Assembly (NCBI GenBank): GCA_947564305.1 | Contig: CANOBT010000008.1 | Coordinates: 5,150 to 69,149, forward strand | From: an uncultured Lachnospiraceae bacterium | GTDB lineage: Bacteria > Bacillota_A > Clostridia > Lachnospirales > Lachnospiraceae | DNA: 64,000 bases | Reading direction: 5' to 3' | In this document: positions 46,197 through 55,634 of the stretch, piece by piece | Layout of the letters: every line of letters begins with the position of its first letter | How positions within the stretch are numbered: the stretch's first letter is position 1 | Made by a program: the position numbers and the translations under genes | The notes under the pieces: model-generated | What the model was told of the DNA's origin: nothing | Seen by the model: only the letters and a program-made list of their open reading frames with translations | Database searches by the model: none

Positions 46197-46448
46197 TTGA
46201 AAGATTATATCGAGGAACGAGCCGTAGAAATCGCCAATTATATCATAGAAAGCAACTCCACTGTACGGCAGACGGCAAAAAAATTTGGAATTAGTAAAAG
46301 TACTGTACATAAGGATGTAACCGAGCGTCTCCTCCAGATTAACCCGGCACTTGCCGCGCAGGCTCGCAAGGTATTAGACACAAACAAATCCGAACGGCAC
46401 ATTCGGGGCGGACTTGCTACCAGAGAAAAATATCTGCATCTGGCATGA
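46197..46448 (+). CDS. spoIIID: Sporulation transcription factor SpoIIID
   Basis: 83 residues, exact family length. KDYIEERAVEIANYIIESNSTVRQTAKKFGISKSTVHKDVTERL is the HTH region and SERHIRGGLATREKY the basic C-terminal recognition extension. It controls mother-cell genes after engulfment with sigma-E. The start is TTG, in a hairpin right arm (see separate entry). Its presence marks a spore former. Confidence 0.96.
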   Translation: MKDYIEERAVEIANYIIESNSTVRQTAKKFGISKSTVHKDVTERLLQINPALAAQARKVLDTNKSERHIRGGLATREKYLHLA

Positions 46449-46494
46449 TGCATATAAACATTCACGACATAAAGACAGAAGGAGGAAAAATAAT

Positions 46495-46995
46495 ATGGTG
46501 GAAAAGCTGAATGGAGCGCCGGAAGCATATGCAGAGATAGCAGGCACACAAGAGTATCCGGAAGTCCACGGGAGAGTTAATTTTTATGATGTGTACGGCG
46601 GTACAATATTGATGGCGGAAATCTATGGTTTGCCGGATGAGGCGAGCGGGGAGGATGGGCAGTTCTTTGGATTTCATATTCACGAGGGCAGTGCATGTTC
46701 AGGGGATGCGTTCGATTTGCTGAAGGATACCGGGGAGCATTATAATCCAGAGGGAAAGGAACATCCGGAGCATGCAGGGGATCTGCCGCCGCTTTTATCT
46801 ACCCGCGGGGCTGCGTGGATGGCAGTATATACAGGAAGAATCCACCCGGAGGATGTGATTGGAAAAACAGTAGTGATTCATCTGAACCCCGATGATATGC
46901 ATTCACAGCCGTCGGGGGATAGTGGTACAAAAATTGCATGTGGGGAAATTCGAGAGTGGATGGTACGTCCGGAATTTGATGAGAAAGAGAAATAG
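46495..46995 (+). CDS. Cu/Zn superoxide dismutase-like protein, cytosolic form
   Basis: 166 residues from ATG 46495 behind AAGGAGG; the upstream in-frame ATG overlaps spoIIID. Metal ligands are in place: His61 and His63 (FHIHEGS), His82 (GEHYNP), His93 (EHAGD) and Asp96, and His129 (VIHLNPDD). The disulfide pair is Cys68 and Cys149. The active-site Arg is Lys146. No signal peptide, so it would work in the cytoplasm, or it may be a spore protein, given spoIIID upstream. Activity not assured. Confidence 0.85.
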   Translation: MVEKLNGAPEAYAEIAGTQEYPEVHGRVNFYDVYGGTILMAEIYGLPDEASGEDGQFFGFHIHEGSACSGDAFDLLKDTGEHYNPEGKEHPEHAGDLPPLLSTRGAAWMAVYTGRIHPEDVIGKTVVIHLNPDDMHSQPSGDSGTKIACGEIREWMVRPEFDEKEK

Positions 46996-46998
46996 AGG

Positions 46999-47043
46999 AA
47001 AAAATCAGGTTTTGACAGATGTTTATCAAAACCTGATTTTTTA
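46999..47043. terminator. Strong bidirectional terminator
   Basis: A nearly perfect 16-bp stem (46999-47014 with 47026-47042) rich in A and T on both outer edges, serving both the SOD-like gene and aroE. Confidence 0.9.
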
Positions 47044-47109
47044 TCTGTTTTTGAAACTATTTTCTTTAAAGCCCAAAACGTCCAGAACTAAGCCATTCAG
47101 CAGCCATAT

Positions 47110-47976
47110 CTATTTTGAAAAGTATTTTTCTTTAATCAGTGGGATTGGCATTTCCTGTCCGGTCCACAGCTTAAAAGATTCCGCCCCTTGGTACATGAGC
47201 ATATATAAACCGTTGAATGTGTCACATCCGGCTTCACGGGCGAGTTTTAAAAGCAGAGTTTCTTTAGGGTTATAAATCACATCGGATACCACCAGATTCT
47301 TATGGAACATGGAGGAATCTGTGATGATAGAGCGGTCTGCATTCGGCAGCATGCCGACAGAAGTGCCATTTGTAAGGATAGCGCTGCCGGCGATTTCACG
47401 GCGGAGTACGGATTCATCGTCAAAATCATATAGACGTACTTTACAATCTGTGCGCTCATTCAGATCTGCCACGATTTTTTCGGCCCGCGGGAAAAATTCA
47501 TCATGGATGCTGAATACGGAAATCTCAGACAAACCGTCCAATGCGGCTTGTACCAGGATAGCGGTGGCAGCGCCGCCGGCCCCCAGCAGAGTCATTTTTT
47601 TGCCAATCAAATCATGCCCGGCATCTTTTGCGGCTCGCATATAGCCAATACCGTCCGTAGTATATCCGGTCAATACGCCGTTGTCATTGACGACTGTATT
47701 GACTGCGCCGGCAATCTCTGAGGCAAGGGAGAGTTTATCGCAGAGACTGCACATCAGGTTTTTGTCAGGCATAGTCAGATTGAACCCGCGTACATCTAAT
47801 GTGCGAAGTCCCTCCACGGCGGTTTCCAATTTATCGGTTCCCACATCAAATGCGAGATAGACGTAATCCAACCCTAATTGTTGAAATGCTTCGTTGTGCA
47901 TCATGGGAGAGATGCTATGTGCAACTGGGCTTCCTAAAAGTCCGGTTAATTTTGTGTGTCCTGTAATCTGATTCAT
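47110..47976 (-). CDS. aroE: Shikimate dehydrogenase
   Basis: 288 residues. LLGSPVAHSISPMMHNEAF is the shikimate-binding start with Ser residues; GFNLTMPDKNLM holds the catalytic Lys; GAGGAATAI binds NADP(H). The NGTSVGMLPNAD motif and SDVIYNPKETLLL complete the family. It reduces 3-dehydroshikimate in aromatic amino acid synthesis. Single gene on the - strand; ATG at 47976. Confidence 0.95.
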   Translation of the reverse strand: MNQITGHTKLTGLLGSPVAHSISPMMHNEAFQQLGLDYVYLAFDVGTDKLETAVEGLRTLDVRGFNLTMPDKNLMCSLCDKLSLASEIAGAVNTVVNDNGVLTGYTTDGIGYMRAAKDAGHDLIGKKMTLLGAGGAATAILVQAALDGLSEISVFSIHDEFFPRAEKIVADLNERTDCKVRLYDFDDESVLRREIAGSAILTNGTSVGMLPNADRSIITDSSMFHKNLVVSDVIYNPKETLLLKLAREAGCDTFNGLYMLMYQGAESFKLWTGQEMPIPLIKEKYFSK

Positions 47977-48209
47977 GTTCTCGTGCTCCTTTAGTATAAA
48001 TTCAAATAGATTTCTATATTTCTATACTTTAAAGTGAAAAAGTGTTCTTGTCAACCTTTTGTGTATATTTTGTTTTTACGAAATTGCATATTAAAAAACT
48101 CAAAAAAACTGCGGTAAAATCTTTTAAATTGAAAAACTTTCCTGTATAATAGAATGGATTTTATACAATGAAACAGATACGAAGATTGAAAGAAAGGTAC
48201 AGATTTTTT

Positions 48210-50360
48210 ATGGATATTAATCAGAAACTGACAGAAGAACTGGATGTGAAGCTCTGGCAGGTGGAAGCCGCGGTGAAGCTGATTGATGAGGGGAATACGA
48301 TTCCATTTATTTCACGATACCGGAAGGAAGTTACAGGCTCTTTAAATGATGAGCAGCTTCGGAAGCTGCATGAGCGGCTGATGTATCTGCGTAATCTGGA
48401 AGAAAAGAAAGAACAGGTATTATCCAGTATAGAGGAACAGGGCAAATTGACGGCGGAATTGAAATCTCAAATCCTGGCGGCAGAGACATTAGTAGTGGTG
48501 GAAGATTTATACCGTCCCTATCGTCCGAAGCGGCGTACCCGTGCAACCGTGGCGAAGGAAAAAGGTTTGGAACCTTTGGCAGCCCTCATTACCTTGCAGC
48601 AGACGAAGGAGCCTTTGGAGGAGACGGCAAAAGCTTATTTATCCGAGGAGAAAGACGTAAAGACTGTTGAGGCGGCCATTGCCGGAGCCCAGGATATCAT
48701 TGCGGAATCTATTTCTGATGAGGCGGATTACCGAAGCTGGATTCGGAATGCGACCACACGGAAGGGCAAAGTGATTTCCACGGCAAAGGATTCGAAAGCA
48801 GAGTCTGTTTATGAAATGTATTATGAATTTGAAGAACCCGTGGCCAAGATGGCAGGGCATCGGATTCTGGCTCTGAACCGGGGGGAAAAAGAGAAGTTCC
48901 TGAACGTGAAAGTGGAAGCTCCGGAAGAGGATATCCTGCGTTATCTGGAAAAGAAAGTCATCCATAAAGATAACCCATATACAACACCGGTATTGAAGGC
49001 AGCAGTAGAGGACAGTTATAAGCGTCTTATCGGACCTGCCATTGAGCGGGAAATCCGCAGCGAACTGACAGAGAAGGCAGAGGACGGGGCGATTGAAGTT
49101 TTCGGAAAAAACCTGCATCAGCTTCTGATGCAGCCGCCGATTGCAGGACAAGTGGTACTGGGATGGGATCCGGCGTTCCGTACCGGATGCAAGCTGGCTG
49201 TGGTGGATGCAACGGGGAAGGTTTTAGGCACGACGGTCATTTACCCTACAGCGCCTACGACACCGGCAAAAATTAAGGCATCTAAAGATTTGCTGAAAAA
49301 AATTATTACGAAATATCATATCACATTGATTTCTCTGGGGAATGGTACCGCTTCCAGAGAGTCCGAACAGTTTATTGTGGAACTTCTAAAAGAGATTCCG
49401 GAGAAGGTGCAGTATGTCATCGTAAATGAAGCCGGGGCTTCTGTTTATTCTGCAAGTAAACTTGCAACAGAAGAGTTTCCAAAGTTTGATGTGGGGCAGA
49501 GAAGTGCGGCTTCCATTGCAAGAAGGCTGCAGGACCCGTTGGCAGAGCTGGTGAAGATTGATCCGAAATCTATTGGTGTAGGGCAGTATCAGCATGATAT
49601 GAATCAGAAAAAACTGGGAGAATCTTTGACTGGCGTGGTTGAGGACTGTGTAAATAAAGTTGGTGTGGATCTGAATACAGCATCTGCTCCGCTTCTGGCT
49701 TATATTTCAGGTATCAGCAGTACTTTGGCAAAAAATATTGTCACATACAGGGAAGAAAACGGAAGATTCACGGATCGGAGAAAGCTTTTGAAAGTTGCCA
49801 AGTTAGGGCCAAAAGCATTTGAACAATGTGCCGGATTTATGCGGATTCAGGGTGGGGATAATCCTCTGGATGCCACAGGTGTCCATCCGGAATCGTATGA
49901 GGCGGCCGAAAAACTGCTGAAAAAACAGGGATTTCAGCCGGAGGATATTATAGGTGGTAAGTTGGTGGGATTATCTCTGACCATTAAGGATTATAAAAAA
50001 CTGGCGGAAGAACTGGGTATCGGAGAGATTACACTGCGTGACATTGTCAAAGAATTGGAAAAGCCTGCACGTGACCCTCGTGAGGAAATGCCGAAGCCGA
50101 TTCTCCGGACGGATGTGCTGGAGATGAAGGACCTAAAAGAAGACATGGTTTTGAAAGGTACGGTCAGAAATGTTATTGATTTCGGTGTATTTGTAGATAT
50201 AGGGGTACATCAGGATGGATTAGTACACATTTCACAGATTACAGACAAGTTTATCAAGCATCCATTGGAAGTAGTGAGCGTGGGTGATATTGTAGATGTT
50301 AAAGTGATGAGTGTGGATTTGAAGAAAAAGAGGATTCAGTTGACTATGCGGGGTTTTTGA
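48210..50360 (+). CDS. tex: RNA-binding transcriptional accessory protein Tex
   Basis: About 716 residues from ATG 48210 (MDINQKLTEELDVKLWQVEA, the usual Tex start). A YqgF-like domain is seen at VLGWDPAFRTGCKLAVVD, helix-hairpin-helix segments near TASAPLLAYISGISSTLAKNIV, and an S1 domain at the end (LKGTVRNVIDFGVFVDIGV, DGLVHISQITDKF). Broadly conserved; affects transcript handling and stress. The longer start at 48168 lacks a ribosome site. Confidence 0.94.
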   Translation: MDINQKLTEELDVKLWQVEAAVKLIDEGNTIPFISRYRKEVTGSLNDEQLRKLHERLMYLRNLEEKKEQVLSSIEEQGKLTAELKSQILAAETLVVVEDLYRPYRPKRRTRATVAKEKGLEPLAALITLQQTKEPLEETAKAYLSEEKDVKTVEAAIAGAQDIIAESISDEADYRSWIRNATTRKGKVISTAKDSKAESVYEMYYEFEEPVAKMAGHRILALNRGEKEKFLNVKVEAPEEDILRYLEKKVIHKDNPYTTPVLKAAVEDSYKRLIGPAIEREIRSELTEKAEDGAIEVFGKNLHQLLMQPPIAGQVVLGWDPAFRTGCKLAVVDATGKVLGTTVIYPTAPTTPAKIKASKDLLKKIITKYHITLISLGNGTASRESEQFIVELLKEIPEKVQYVIVNEAGASVYSASKLATEEFPKFDVGQRSAASIARRLQDPLAELVKIDPKSIGVGQYQHDMNQKKLGESLTGVVEDCVNKVGVDLNTASAPLLAYISGISSTLAKNIVTYREENGRFTDRRKLLKVAKLGPKAFEQCAGFMRIQGGDNPLDATGVHPESYEAAEKLLKKQGFQPEDIIGGKLVGLSLTIKDYKKLAEELGIGEITLRDIVKELEKPARDPREEMPKPILRTDVLEMKDLKEDMVLKGTVRNVIDFGVFVDIGVHQDGLVHISQITDKFIKHPLEVVSVGDIVDVKVMSVDLKKKRIQLTMRGF

Positions 50361-50465
50361 CTTTCACGGGACTTTATACAAATAAAGTGTTGAAGTGTCG
50401 AAGAGACGGGATGCGATATTGATCCGGGAAATAAAGAAGGATACGAGAGGAGAAGTGAAAAAAAG

Positions 50466-51863
50466 ATGGAAATGATTAGTTCGGTAATTGAAGCGGTAGA
50501 TAAGTTTGTGTGGGACTGGTGGATGATCATTTTGCTGCTTGGAACCCATGTATTTTTGACAATCAGGACAGGATTTATTCAGAGAAAGACGATTTCCAAG
50601 GGAATCAAGCTTTCGGTTGCAAAGGACCCTGATGCAGAAGGAGAGGTTAGCCAGTTCGGAGCATTATCCACGGCGCTTGCATCCACCATTGGAACCGGAA
50701 ATATTATCGGTGTAGGAACTGCTATTGCGCTGGGAGGACCGGGCGCAGTTCTGTGGTGCTGGCTGACGGGTGTATTTGGAATTGCGACAAAGTATGGGGA
50801 ATCCCTGATTGCGGTAAAGTATCGTGTGAAGACTGAGGATGGAAGAATGCAGGGCGGTGCAATGTATGCTCTGGAACGTGGCCTAAATATGAAATGGCTT
50901 GGGGTTATTTTTGCAGTATTCGCGGGATTTGCATCTTTTGGAATCGGATGTGCGACCCAGGTCAATGCGATTGCGACAGTTTGTAAGGAAAATTTGAATA
51001 TTCCGGAATGGGTGGTAGGAATTGTTGTTGCGGCGCTTACTGCGGTTGTTATTTTTGGCGGAATTAAAAGTATTGCAAGAGTCTGTGAAAGACTGGTTCC
51101 GTTTATGGCATTCTTTTATGTGATTGGATGTATCATCATTCTTTGTATCAATTATGATTTTATTATTCCTGCAATCCAGACAATCTTTAAGCTGGCGTTC
51201 ACTCCAGGAGCAGCGGCAGGCGGTCTGGTAGGTGGCGGTATTAAGATTGCTATCCAGTACGGGGTTGCTAGGGGATTGTTTTCTAATGAATCAGGTATGG
51301 GTTCTGCCCCGATTGCAGCAGCAGCGGCACAGACAAGGAATCCTGTCCGTCAGGCGTTGGTTTCCTCCACAGGAACTTTTTGGGATACAGTCGTTGTTTG
51401 TCTTATGACAGGGCTGGTGCTTGTAACTACGATTATGAAGAACCCGACCATTAATGCAAATGAAATTGATAATGGCGGTGTATTGACCTCTATGGCATTT
51501 GCTCAGATTCCATATTTGGGACCAGTTATTCTGGTTGTAGGAATTATCTCCTTTGCGTATTCTACGATTTTAGGATGGGCTTATTATGGGGAACGAAGTG
51601 TGGAATATTTTGCAGGTAAGAAGGGCTTGATTCCTTACCGTGTGTTGTATATTGTGGTTGCGGCTGTTGCGCCTGTTTTGGCATTGGACCTGGTATGGAC
51701 AGTTGCAGATATTCTGAATGCACTGATGGCGATTCCGAACCTGGTTGCAGTGCTCTTGTTATCGCCGGTCATCGTCAGTGAGACGAAGAAGTATATCAAT
51801 AACCTGGATGCAAAGGACGATACGTCGATTCCGGTAGTCAAGACAGGAATTGGGGAAAAGTGA
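50466..51863 (+). CDS. Alanine/glycine:cation symporter (AGCS family)
   Basis: 465 residues, about 10 membrane segments. FGALSTALASTIGTGNIIGVGTAIALGGPGAVLW is the AGCS signature, with GMGSAPIAAAAAQT later. It takes up alanine or glycine with Na+ or H+. AGGAGAAG precedes the ATG. Ten bases separate it from hisH, but a functional link is not obvious. Confidence 0.93.
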   Translation: MEMISSVIEAVDKFVWDWWMIILLLGTHVFLTIRTGFIQRKTISKGIKLSVAKDPDAEGEVSQFGALSTALASTIGTGNIIGVGTAIALGGPGAVLWCWLTGVFGIATKYGESLIAVKYRVKTEDGRMQGGAMYALERGLNMKWLGVIFAVFAGFASFGIGCATQVNAIATVCKENLNIPEWVVGIVVAALTAVVIFGGIKSIARVCERLVPFMAFFYVIGCIIILCINYDFIIPAIQTIFKLAFTPGAAAGGLVGGGIKIAIQYGVARGLFSNESGMGSAPIAAAAAQTRNPVRQALVSSTGTFWDTVVVCLMTGLVLVTTIMKNPTINANEIDNGGVLTSMAFAQIPYLGPVILVVGIISFAYSTILGWAYYGERSVEYFAGKKGLIPYRVLYIVVAAVAPVLALDLVWTVADILNALMAIPNLVAVLLLSPVIVSETKKYINNLDAKDDTSIPVVKTGIGEK

Positions 51864-51873
51864 GTAGAAGACA

Positions 51874-52485
51874 ATGATTGCGATTATAGATTATGATGCG
51901 GGTAATATTAAAAGTGTAGAAAAGGCTTTGCTCCTTTTGGGGCAGGAGGTTAAGATTACAGACCAGGCAGAGGAAATCCTGACAGCAGATAAGGTGGTGC
52001 TTCCGGGAGTGGGCGCTTTTGGTGATGCAATGAGCAATCTGAACCGCCGGGGACTGGTCTCTGTGATTCAGGAAACAGCACAGAAAGGGACGCCGTTTCT
52101 GGGAATCTGTCTGGGATTGCAGCTCTTGTTTGAGAGGAGTGATGAAGCGCCTGGTGTCTCAGGTTTAGGAATCCTGCCAGGTGAGATTTTGCGTATTCCT
52201 GCAAATGAGGATTTGAAAATTCCCCATATGGGATGGAATTCCCTGCATTTGGAGCATGAGGGAAGGCTGTTTCGCAATGTGCCGGAACAGTTATATGTGT
52301 ATTTCGTGCATTCCTATTATTTGAAAGCAAGGGAAGAGGAGATTGTGAAAGCATCGACGGAGTATGGTGTACATATCCATGCATCAGTGGAAAAGGGAAA
52401 TGTATTTGCCTGTCAGTTCCACCCGGAGAAGAGCAGTGATGTGGGGCTGCAGATATTAAAAAATTTTGTGGAGCTGGAGAAATAA
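51874..52485 (+). CDS. hisH: Imidazole glycerol phosphate synthase, glutaminase subunit
   Basis: 203 residues. [19 protein letters not shown] begins it; the nucleophile Cys is in [13 protein letters not shown]; catalytic His and Glu are in CQFHPEKSS. It supplies ammonia from glutamine to HisF in histidine synthesis. Directly followed by hisF. The rest of the histidine pathway is not in the window. Confidence 0.96.
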   Translation: MIAIIDYDAGNIKSVEKALLLLGQEVKITDQAEEILTADKVVLPGVGAFGDAMSNLNRRGLVSVIQETAQKGTPFLGICLGLQLLFERSDEAPGVSGLGILPGEILRIPANEDLKIPHMGWNSLHLEHEGRLFRNVPEQLYVYFVHSYYLKAREEEIVKASTEYGVHIHASVEKGNVFACQFHPEKSSDVGLQILKNFVELEK

Positions 52486-52489
52486 GAAC

Positions 52490-53251
52490 ATGCATACAAA
52501 GAGGATCATCCCCTGTCTGGACGTGAATGCAGGACGGGTGGTAAAAGGCGTAAATTTTGTGGATTTAAAGGATGCCGGGGACCCGGTGGAGATTGCAAAG
52601 GCTTATGATAAGGCCGGAGCTGACGAACTGGTATTTTTGGATATTACCGCGTCTTCTGATAATCGGAAGACGGTCGTAGACATGGTGCGCAAAGTAGCGG
52701 AATGTGTATTTATCCCGTTTACGGTGGGCGGCGGAATTCGGACAGTGGAAGATTTTCGGGCTCTGCTGCGGGAGGGGGCGGATAAGATTTCTATCAATTC
52801 TTCTGCGATTAATACTCCTGAATTGGTGCACGATGCTGCGGAAAAATTTGGAAGCCAGTGTGTGGTTGTAGCAATAGATGCGAAAAAAAGGGCGGACGGA
52901 AGCGGTTGGAATATCTATAAAAACGGAGGACGTATCGATGTTGGAATCGATGCGGTAGAATGGGCGAAGAGGGTTGAACATCTGGGAGCCGGTGAGATTC
53001 TTCTGACCAGTATGGATTGTGACGGTACAAAAGCTGGCTATGATCTGGAACTGACCCGTGCTATTGCTGAGAGTATATCGATTCCGGTGATTGCATCCGG
53101 CGGCGCGGGAACAAAGAAGCATTTTAGAGAAGCTCTGACGGAAGGAAAAGCGGATGCGGCGTTGGCTGCGTCTCTGTTCCACTATAAAGAATTGGAAATA
53201 CGGGAAGTGAAAGAGTATCTTCAGCAAGAAGGAATTTCTGTACGGTTGTAG
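52490..53251 (+). CDS. hisF: Imidazole glycerol phosphate synthase, cyclase subunit
   Basis: 253 residues from ATG 52490. [20 protein letters not shown] is the HisF opening with catalytic Asp11; [15 protein letters not shown], and [17 protein letters not shown] (as [17 protein letters not shown]) with the second catalytic Asp follow. It closes the imidazole ring and releases AICAR. The five-base gap to hisH shows coupled translation. Confidence 0.96.
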   Translation: MHTKRIIPCLDVNAGRVVKGVNFVDLKDAGDPVEIAKAYDKAGADELVFLDITASSDNRKTVVDMVRKVAECVFIPFTVGGGIRTVEDFRALLREGADKISINSSAINTPELVHDAAEKFGSQCVVVAIDAKKRADGSGWNIYKNGGRIDVGIDAVEWAKRVEHLGAGEILLTSMDCDGTKAGYDLELTRAIAESISIPVIASGGAGTKKHFREALTEGKADAALAASLFHYKELEIREVKEYLQQEGISVRL

Positions 53252-53338
53252 GTAAAGGTCTTGAATCTCAGATAAGAAAGATTTGGCTTTGGTTTATTTA
53301 GAAAGAAGAGAGATATATACGAAAAGGAGTAGAGGAAG

Positions 53339-54007
53339 ATGGCGGGAATCAATGGAGACTGGTATGAGGCATTAAAAGAAGAATTTGGAAAACCTTACTA
53401 TAAAGAATTGTTTCAAAAGGTTAAAGAGGAATACCATACAAGACTGATTTTTCCACCGGCAGATGATATTTTTAATGCGTTTCATCTGACTCCTTTAAAA
53501 GAGGTAAAAGTAGTGATTCTTGGGCAGGACCCTTATCATAATCACGGACAGGCCCATGGATTGTGTTTTTCTGTTCAAAAAGGGGTTGCTGTGCCTCCTT
53601 CTCTTGATAATATTTATAAGGAGCTGCATGATGATCTGGGATGTACCATACCGAATCATGGATGCCTGACAAAATGGGCCGAACAGGGCGTATTGATGCT
53701 GAATACAGTGCTGACCGTACGGGCACATCAGGCGAATTCCCACCGTGGGATAGGCTGGGAGGAATTTACAGATGCGGCGATTCTGGCATTGAATGCACAG
53801 GACAGGCCGATTGTATATATTTTGTGGGGAAGCCCGGCGCAGAGGAAAGCCAGGATGTTGAACAATCCAAAGCATTTGATTTTAAAAGCGCCTCATCCAA
53901 GCCCGCTCTCGGCTTCACGCGGATTCTTTGGGAGCAGGCCGTTCAGCCAGACGAATGCATTTTTGGAGTCTCATGGCCTGGAGCCGGTGGATTGGCAGAT
54001 TGAGTAA
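53339..54007 (+). CDS. ung: Uracil-DNA glycosylase, family 1
   Basis: 222 residues. VVILGQDPYHNHGQAHGLCF holds the catalytic Asp; the second motif is HPSPLSASRGFFG with the His that stabilises uracil. It removes uracil from DNA in base excision repair. AGGAAG lies upstream of the ATG. A strong terminator follows. Confidence 0.96.
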   Translation: MAGINGDWYEALKEEFGKPYYKELFQKVKEEYHTRLIFPPADDIFNAFHLTPLKEVKVVILGQDPYHNHGQAHGLCFSVQKGVAVPPSLDNIYKELHDDLGCTIPNHGCLTKWAEQGVLMLNTVLTVRAHQANSHRGIGWEEFTDAAILALNAQDRPIVYILWGSPAQRKARMLNNPKHLILKAPHPSPLSASRGFFGSRPFSQTNAFLESHGLEPVDWQIE

Positions 54008-54025
54008 AATTTAAAGTGTTTTAGG

Positions 54026-54071
54026 ACAGCTTTGTGCGATTCCGGTGTGAATTGTGCAGAGCTGTTTTTTA
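54026..54071 (+). terminator. Terminator after ung
   Basis: A 17-bp stem with several G-U pairs (54026-54042 with 54049-54065), loop about 6, then six T. Confidence 0.85.
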
Positions 54072-54132
54072 TCTTTCAGGATATCATTTACTGCAGTTCT
54101 GCTGTATTACAAACGAAAGAAGTTGTGTTTGA

Positions 54133-54161
54133 CTTCCTAATAATTCTGTTAGGAAGATTTT
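54133..54161 (+). terminator. Second stem-loop terminator in the ung to DUF5692 gap
   Basis: 8-bp perfect stem (54133-54140 with 54149-54156) followed by ATTTTTG. May end read-through or an unseen short transcript. Confidence 0.6.
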
Positions 54162-54281
54162 TGTTTGTGTATTTTATTAAAATTGGAATTGGATATACCA
54201 GATGCCAAACGACGAAAAAGAAAGCAGAATGAAAAAATATTATGAGAAATGTATAAAATAATGAGAAATATTCTATTAAAT

Positions 54282-54310
54282 TTGACAAAACAAATGAAGA
54301 ATATTATAAT
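54282..54310 (+). promoter_or_regulatory. Consensus sigma-A promoter
   Basis: TTGACA (54282-54287), exactly 17 bases, TATAAT (54305-54310): a perfect housekeeping promoter. Transcription should start near 54317, at the foot of a hairpin, some 160 bases before the DUF5692-like gene. Confidence 0.85.
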
Positions 54311-54319
54311 GTAAAAATA

Positions 54320-54352
54320 AATCTAAAATCTGGAACGACCAGATTTTGGATT
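54320..54352 (+). promoter_or_regulatory. 14-bp inverted repeat at the transcript start
   Basis: Left arm 54320-54333 and right arm 54339-54352 with a 5-base loop and one G-T mismatch. It lies about +4 to +36 of the consensus promoter. It could be an operator, perhaps for the FadR-type protein encoded downstream, or a 5'-end RNA stem. Confidence 0.55.
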
Positions 54353-54477
54353 CGTTGAAAGTGGATTTTCAGAAGAATGAGGGCAGTATAATGTATTGTA
54401 TGAAAAAGATATGAGACTTGCCTGCTTTTGAAATCGCTTTGCAGATTGGTAGCAAATGAGAGAGGAGGAATTGTAAG
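54353..54477 (+). other. Leader of the DUF5692-like gene
   Basis: About 125 bases of untranslated leader; no known riboswitch signature was recognised. AGAGAGGAGG lies just before the ATG. The preceding 54008-54281 holds two terminators only, and no gene. Confidence 0.5.
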
Positions 54478-55521
54478 ATGTTGTTTCAGATTTATGGTGA
54501 TGGTGCGGGCTGGCAGCTTTTAGGGTGGGTTTTGGTGTTCGTCGGCTTAGTGTTGGCCAATGAATTTGCCAGACGCACGAAGAAGGGGGGAATCATTTGT
54601 TTCCTGATTCTTCCGGCAGTTTTAACGGTGTATTTTATTGCAATCTATATAGGGGCGGCTATGCAGGCGGAATGGGCATTGACGAATCCGACCTATACAC
54701 ACATGAATAGTTGGTTCCATTATGCGAAGCTGTATGCGGCAACAGCAGGATGTATAGGATTTATGATGCTGAAGTACAAGTGGGGGATTGGAAAGACGGA
54801 GTGGTTCAAAGTATTTCCATTCTTGATTGTGGCAATCAATATTTTGATTGCTGTGGCAAGCGATTTTGAGTCCGGTATCCGAGGCGCTATGGCTCTTGCG
54901 GAGAACGGAAGCCGTTGGTGGCTGTCCTCTGAAAATGTTTGGCTTTACGGAGGATGGTGGAATTGGGTAAACGGAATCGCGGGAATTTTGAATATCCTTT
55001 GTATGACAGGATGGTGGGGAATCTATTCTTCAAAAAAGAAGGATGATATGTTGTGGCCGGATATGACATGGTGTTTTATCATTGCATATGATCTTTGGAA
55101 TTTTGAATACACTTATAACAATCTTCCGACCCATGCATGGTATTGCGGGCTTGCACTGCTCTTAGCTCCTACGTTTGCAAATGCCTTGTGGAATAAGGGG
55201 GGCTGGATACAGAACCGTGCCAATACACTGGCCTTATGGTGTATGTTTGCGCAGGTATTCCCGTTGTTCCAGGATGCCAGCAGATTTACGACCATCCCGG
55301 TAGTTTATGCGGACGGATTTATGGATGCAGCAACCAGGCCGGCTTCGGCAGACCCTGTCATGCAGGGGGTAGTGGCAATTCTGGCTCTGGCGGCAAATGT
55401 AATCGTATTAGGTGTAATCGTCAAGCGCTCCATCGAACAGAAGAAGAATCCATATAAAAATGAGATTTTTACAGACCAGAGAGATTTCCGTTTGGCTATG
55501 GAGAGGGCGGAAGAACAATAG
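54478..55521 (+). CDS. Multi-pass membrane protein, DUF5692-like
   Basis: 347 residues, about 8-9 membrane segments, many Trp and Tyr (for example WLYGGWWNWVNGIAGI, GWWGIYSSKKKDD). From memory it resembles DUF5692 proteins of Clostridia; this is not verified. The central WCFIIAYDLWNFEYTYNNLPTHAWYCG part is highly aromatic, suggesting a ligand-binding transmembrane cavity. It has its own very strong promoter with a hairpin. The next gene is a convergent FadR-type regulator, which could control it. Function unknown. Confidence 0.7.
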   Translation: MLFQIYGDGAGWQLLGWVLVFVGLVLANEFARRTKKGGIICFLILPAVLTVYFIAIYIGAAMQAEWALTNPTYTHMNSWFHYAKLYAATAGCIGFMMLKYKWGIGKTEWFKVFPFLIVAINILIAVASDFESGIRGAMALAENGSRWWLSSENVWLYGGWWNWVNGIAGILNILCMTGWWGIYSSKKKDDMLWPDMTWCFIIAYDLWNFEYTYNNLPTHAWYCGLALLLAPTFANALWNKGGWIQNRANTLALWCMFAQVFPLFQDASRFTTIPVVYADGFMDAATRPASADPVMQGVVAILALAANVIVLGVIVKRSIEQKKNPYKNEIFTDQRDFRLAMERAEEQ

Positions 55522-55550
55522 ATACAATATATCCTTTGCAGCAAAATCAG

Positions 55551-55583
55551 CGGCAGGCATTCTTTATATTGGGATGCCTGCCG
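55551..55583. terminator. Bidirectional terminator between DUF5692-like and regulator genes
   Basis: Perfect 10-bp stem (55551-55560 with 55574-55583), 13-base loop, followed by TATTTTT on the + strand. Confidence 0.75.
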
Positions 55584-55634
55584 TATTTTTGATGTAGATA
55601 TGTAGGATTATGCTCCTCTGATTGCTGCGGGAGA

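Noticed and set aside
50361..50465. Glycine riboswitch before the alanine/glycine symporter
   Set aside because: The 105-base gap shows only a weak 7-bp hairpin and lacks the glycine aptamer core.
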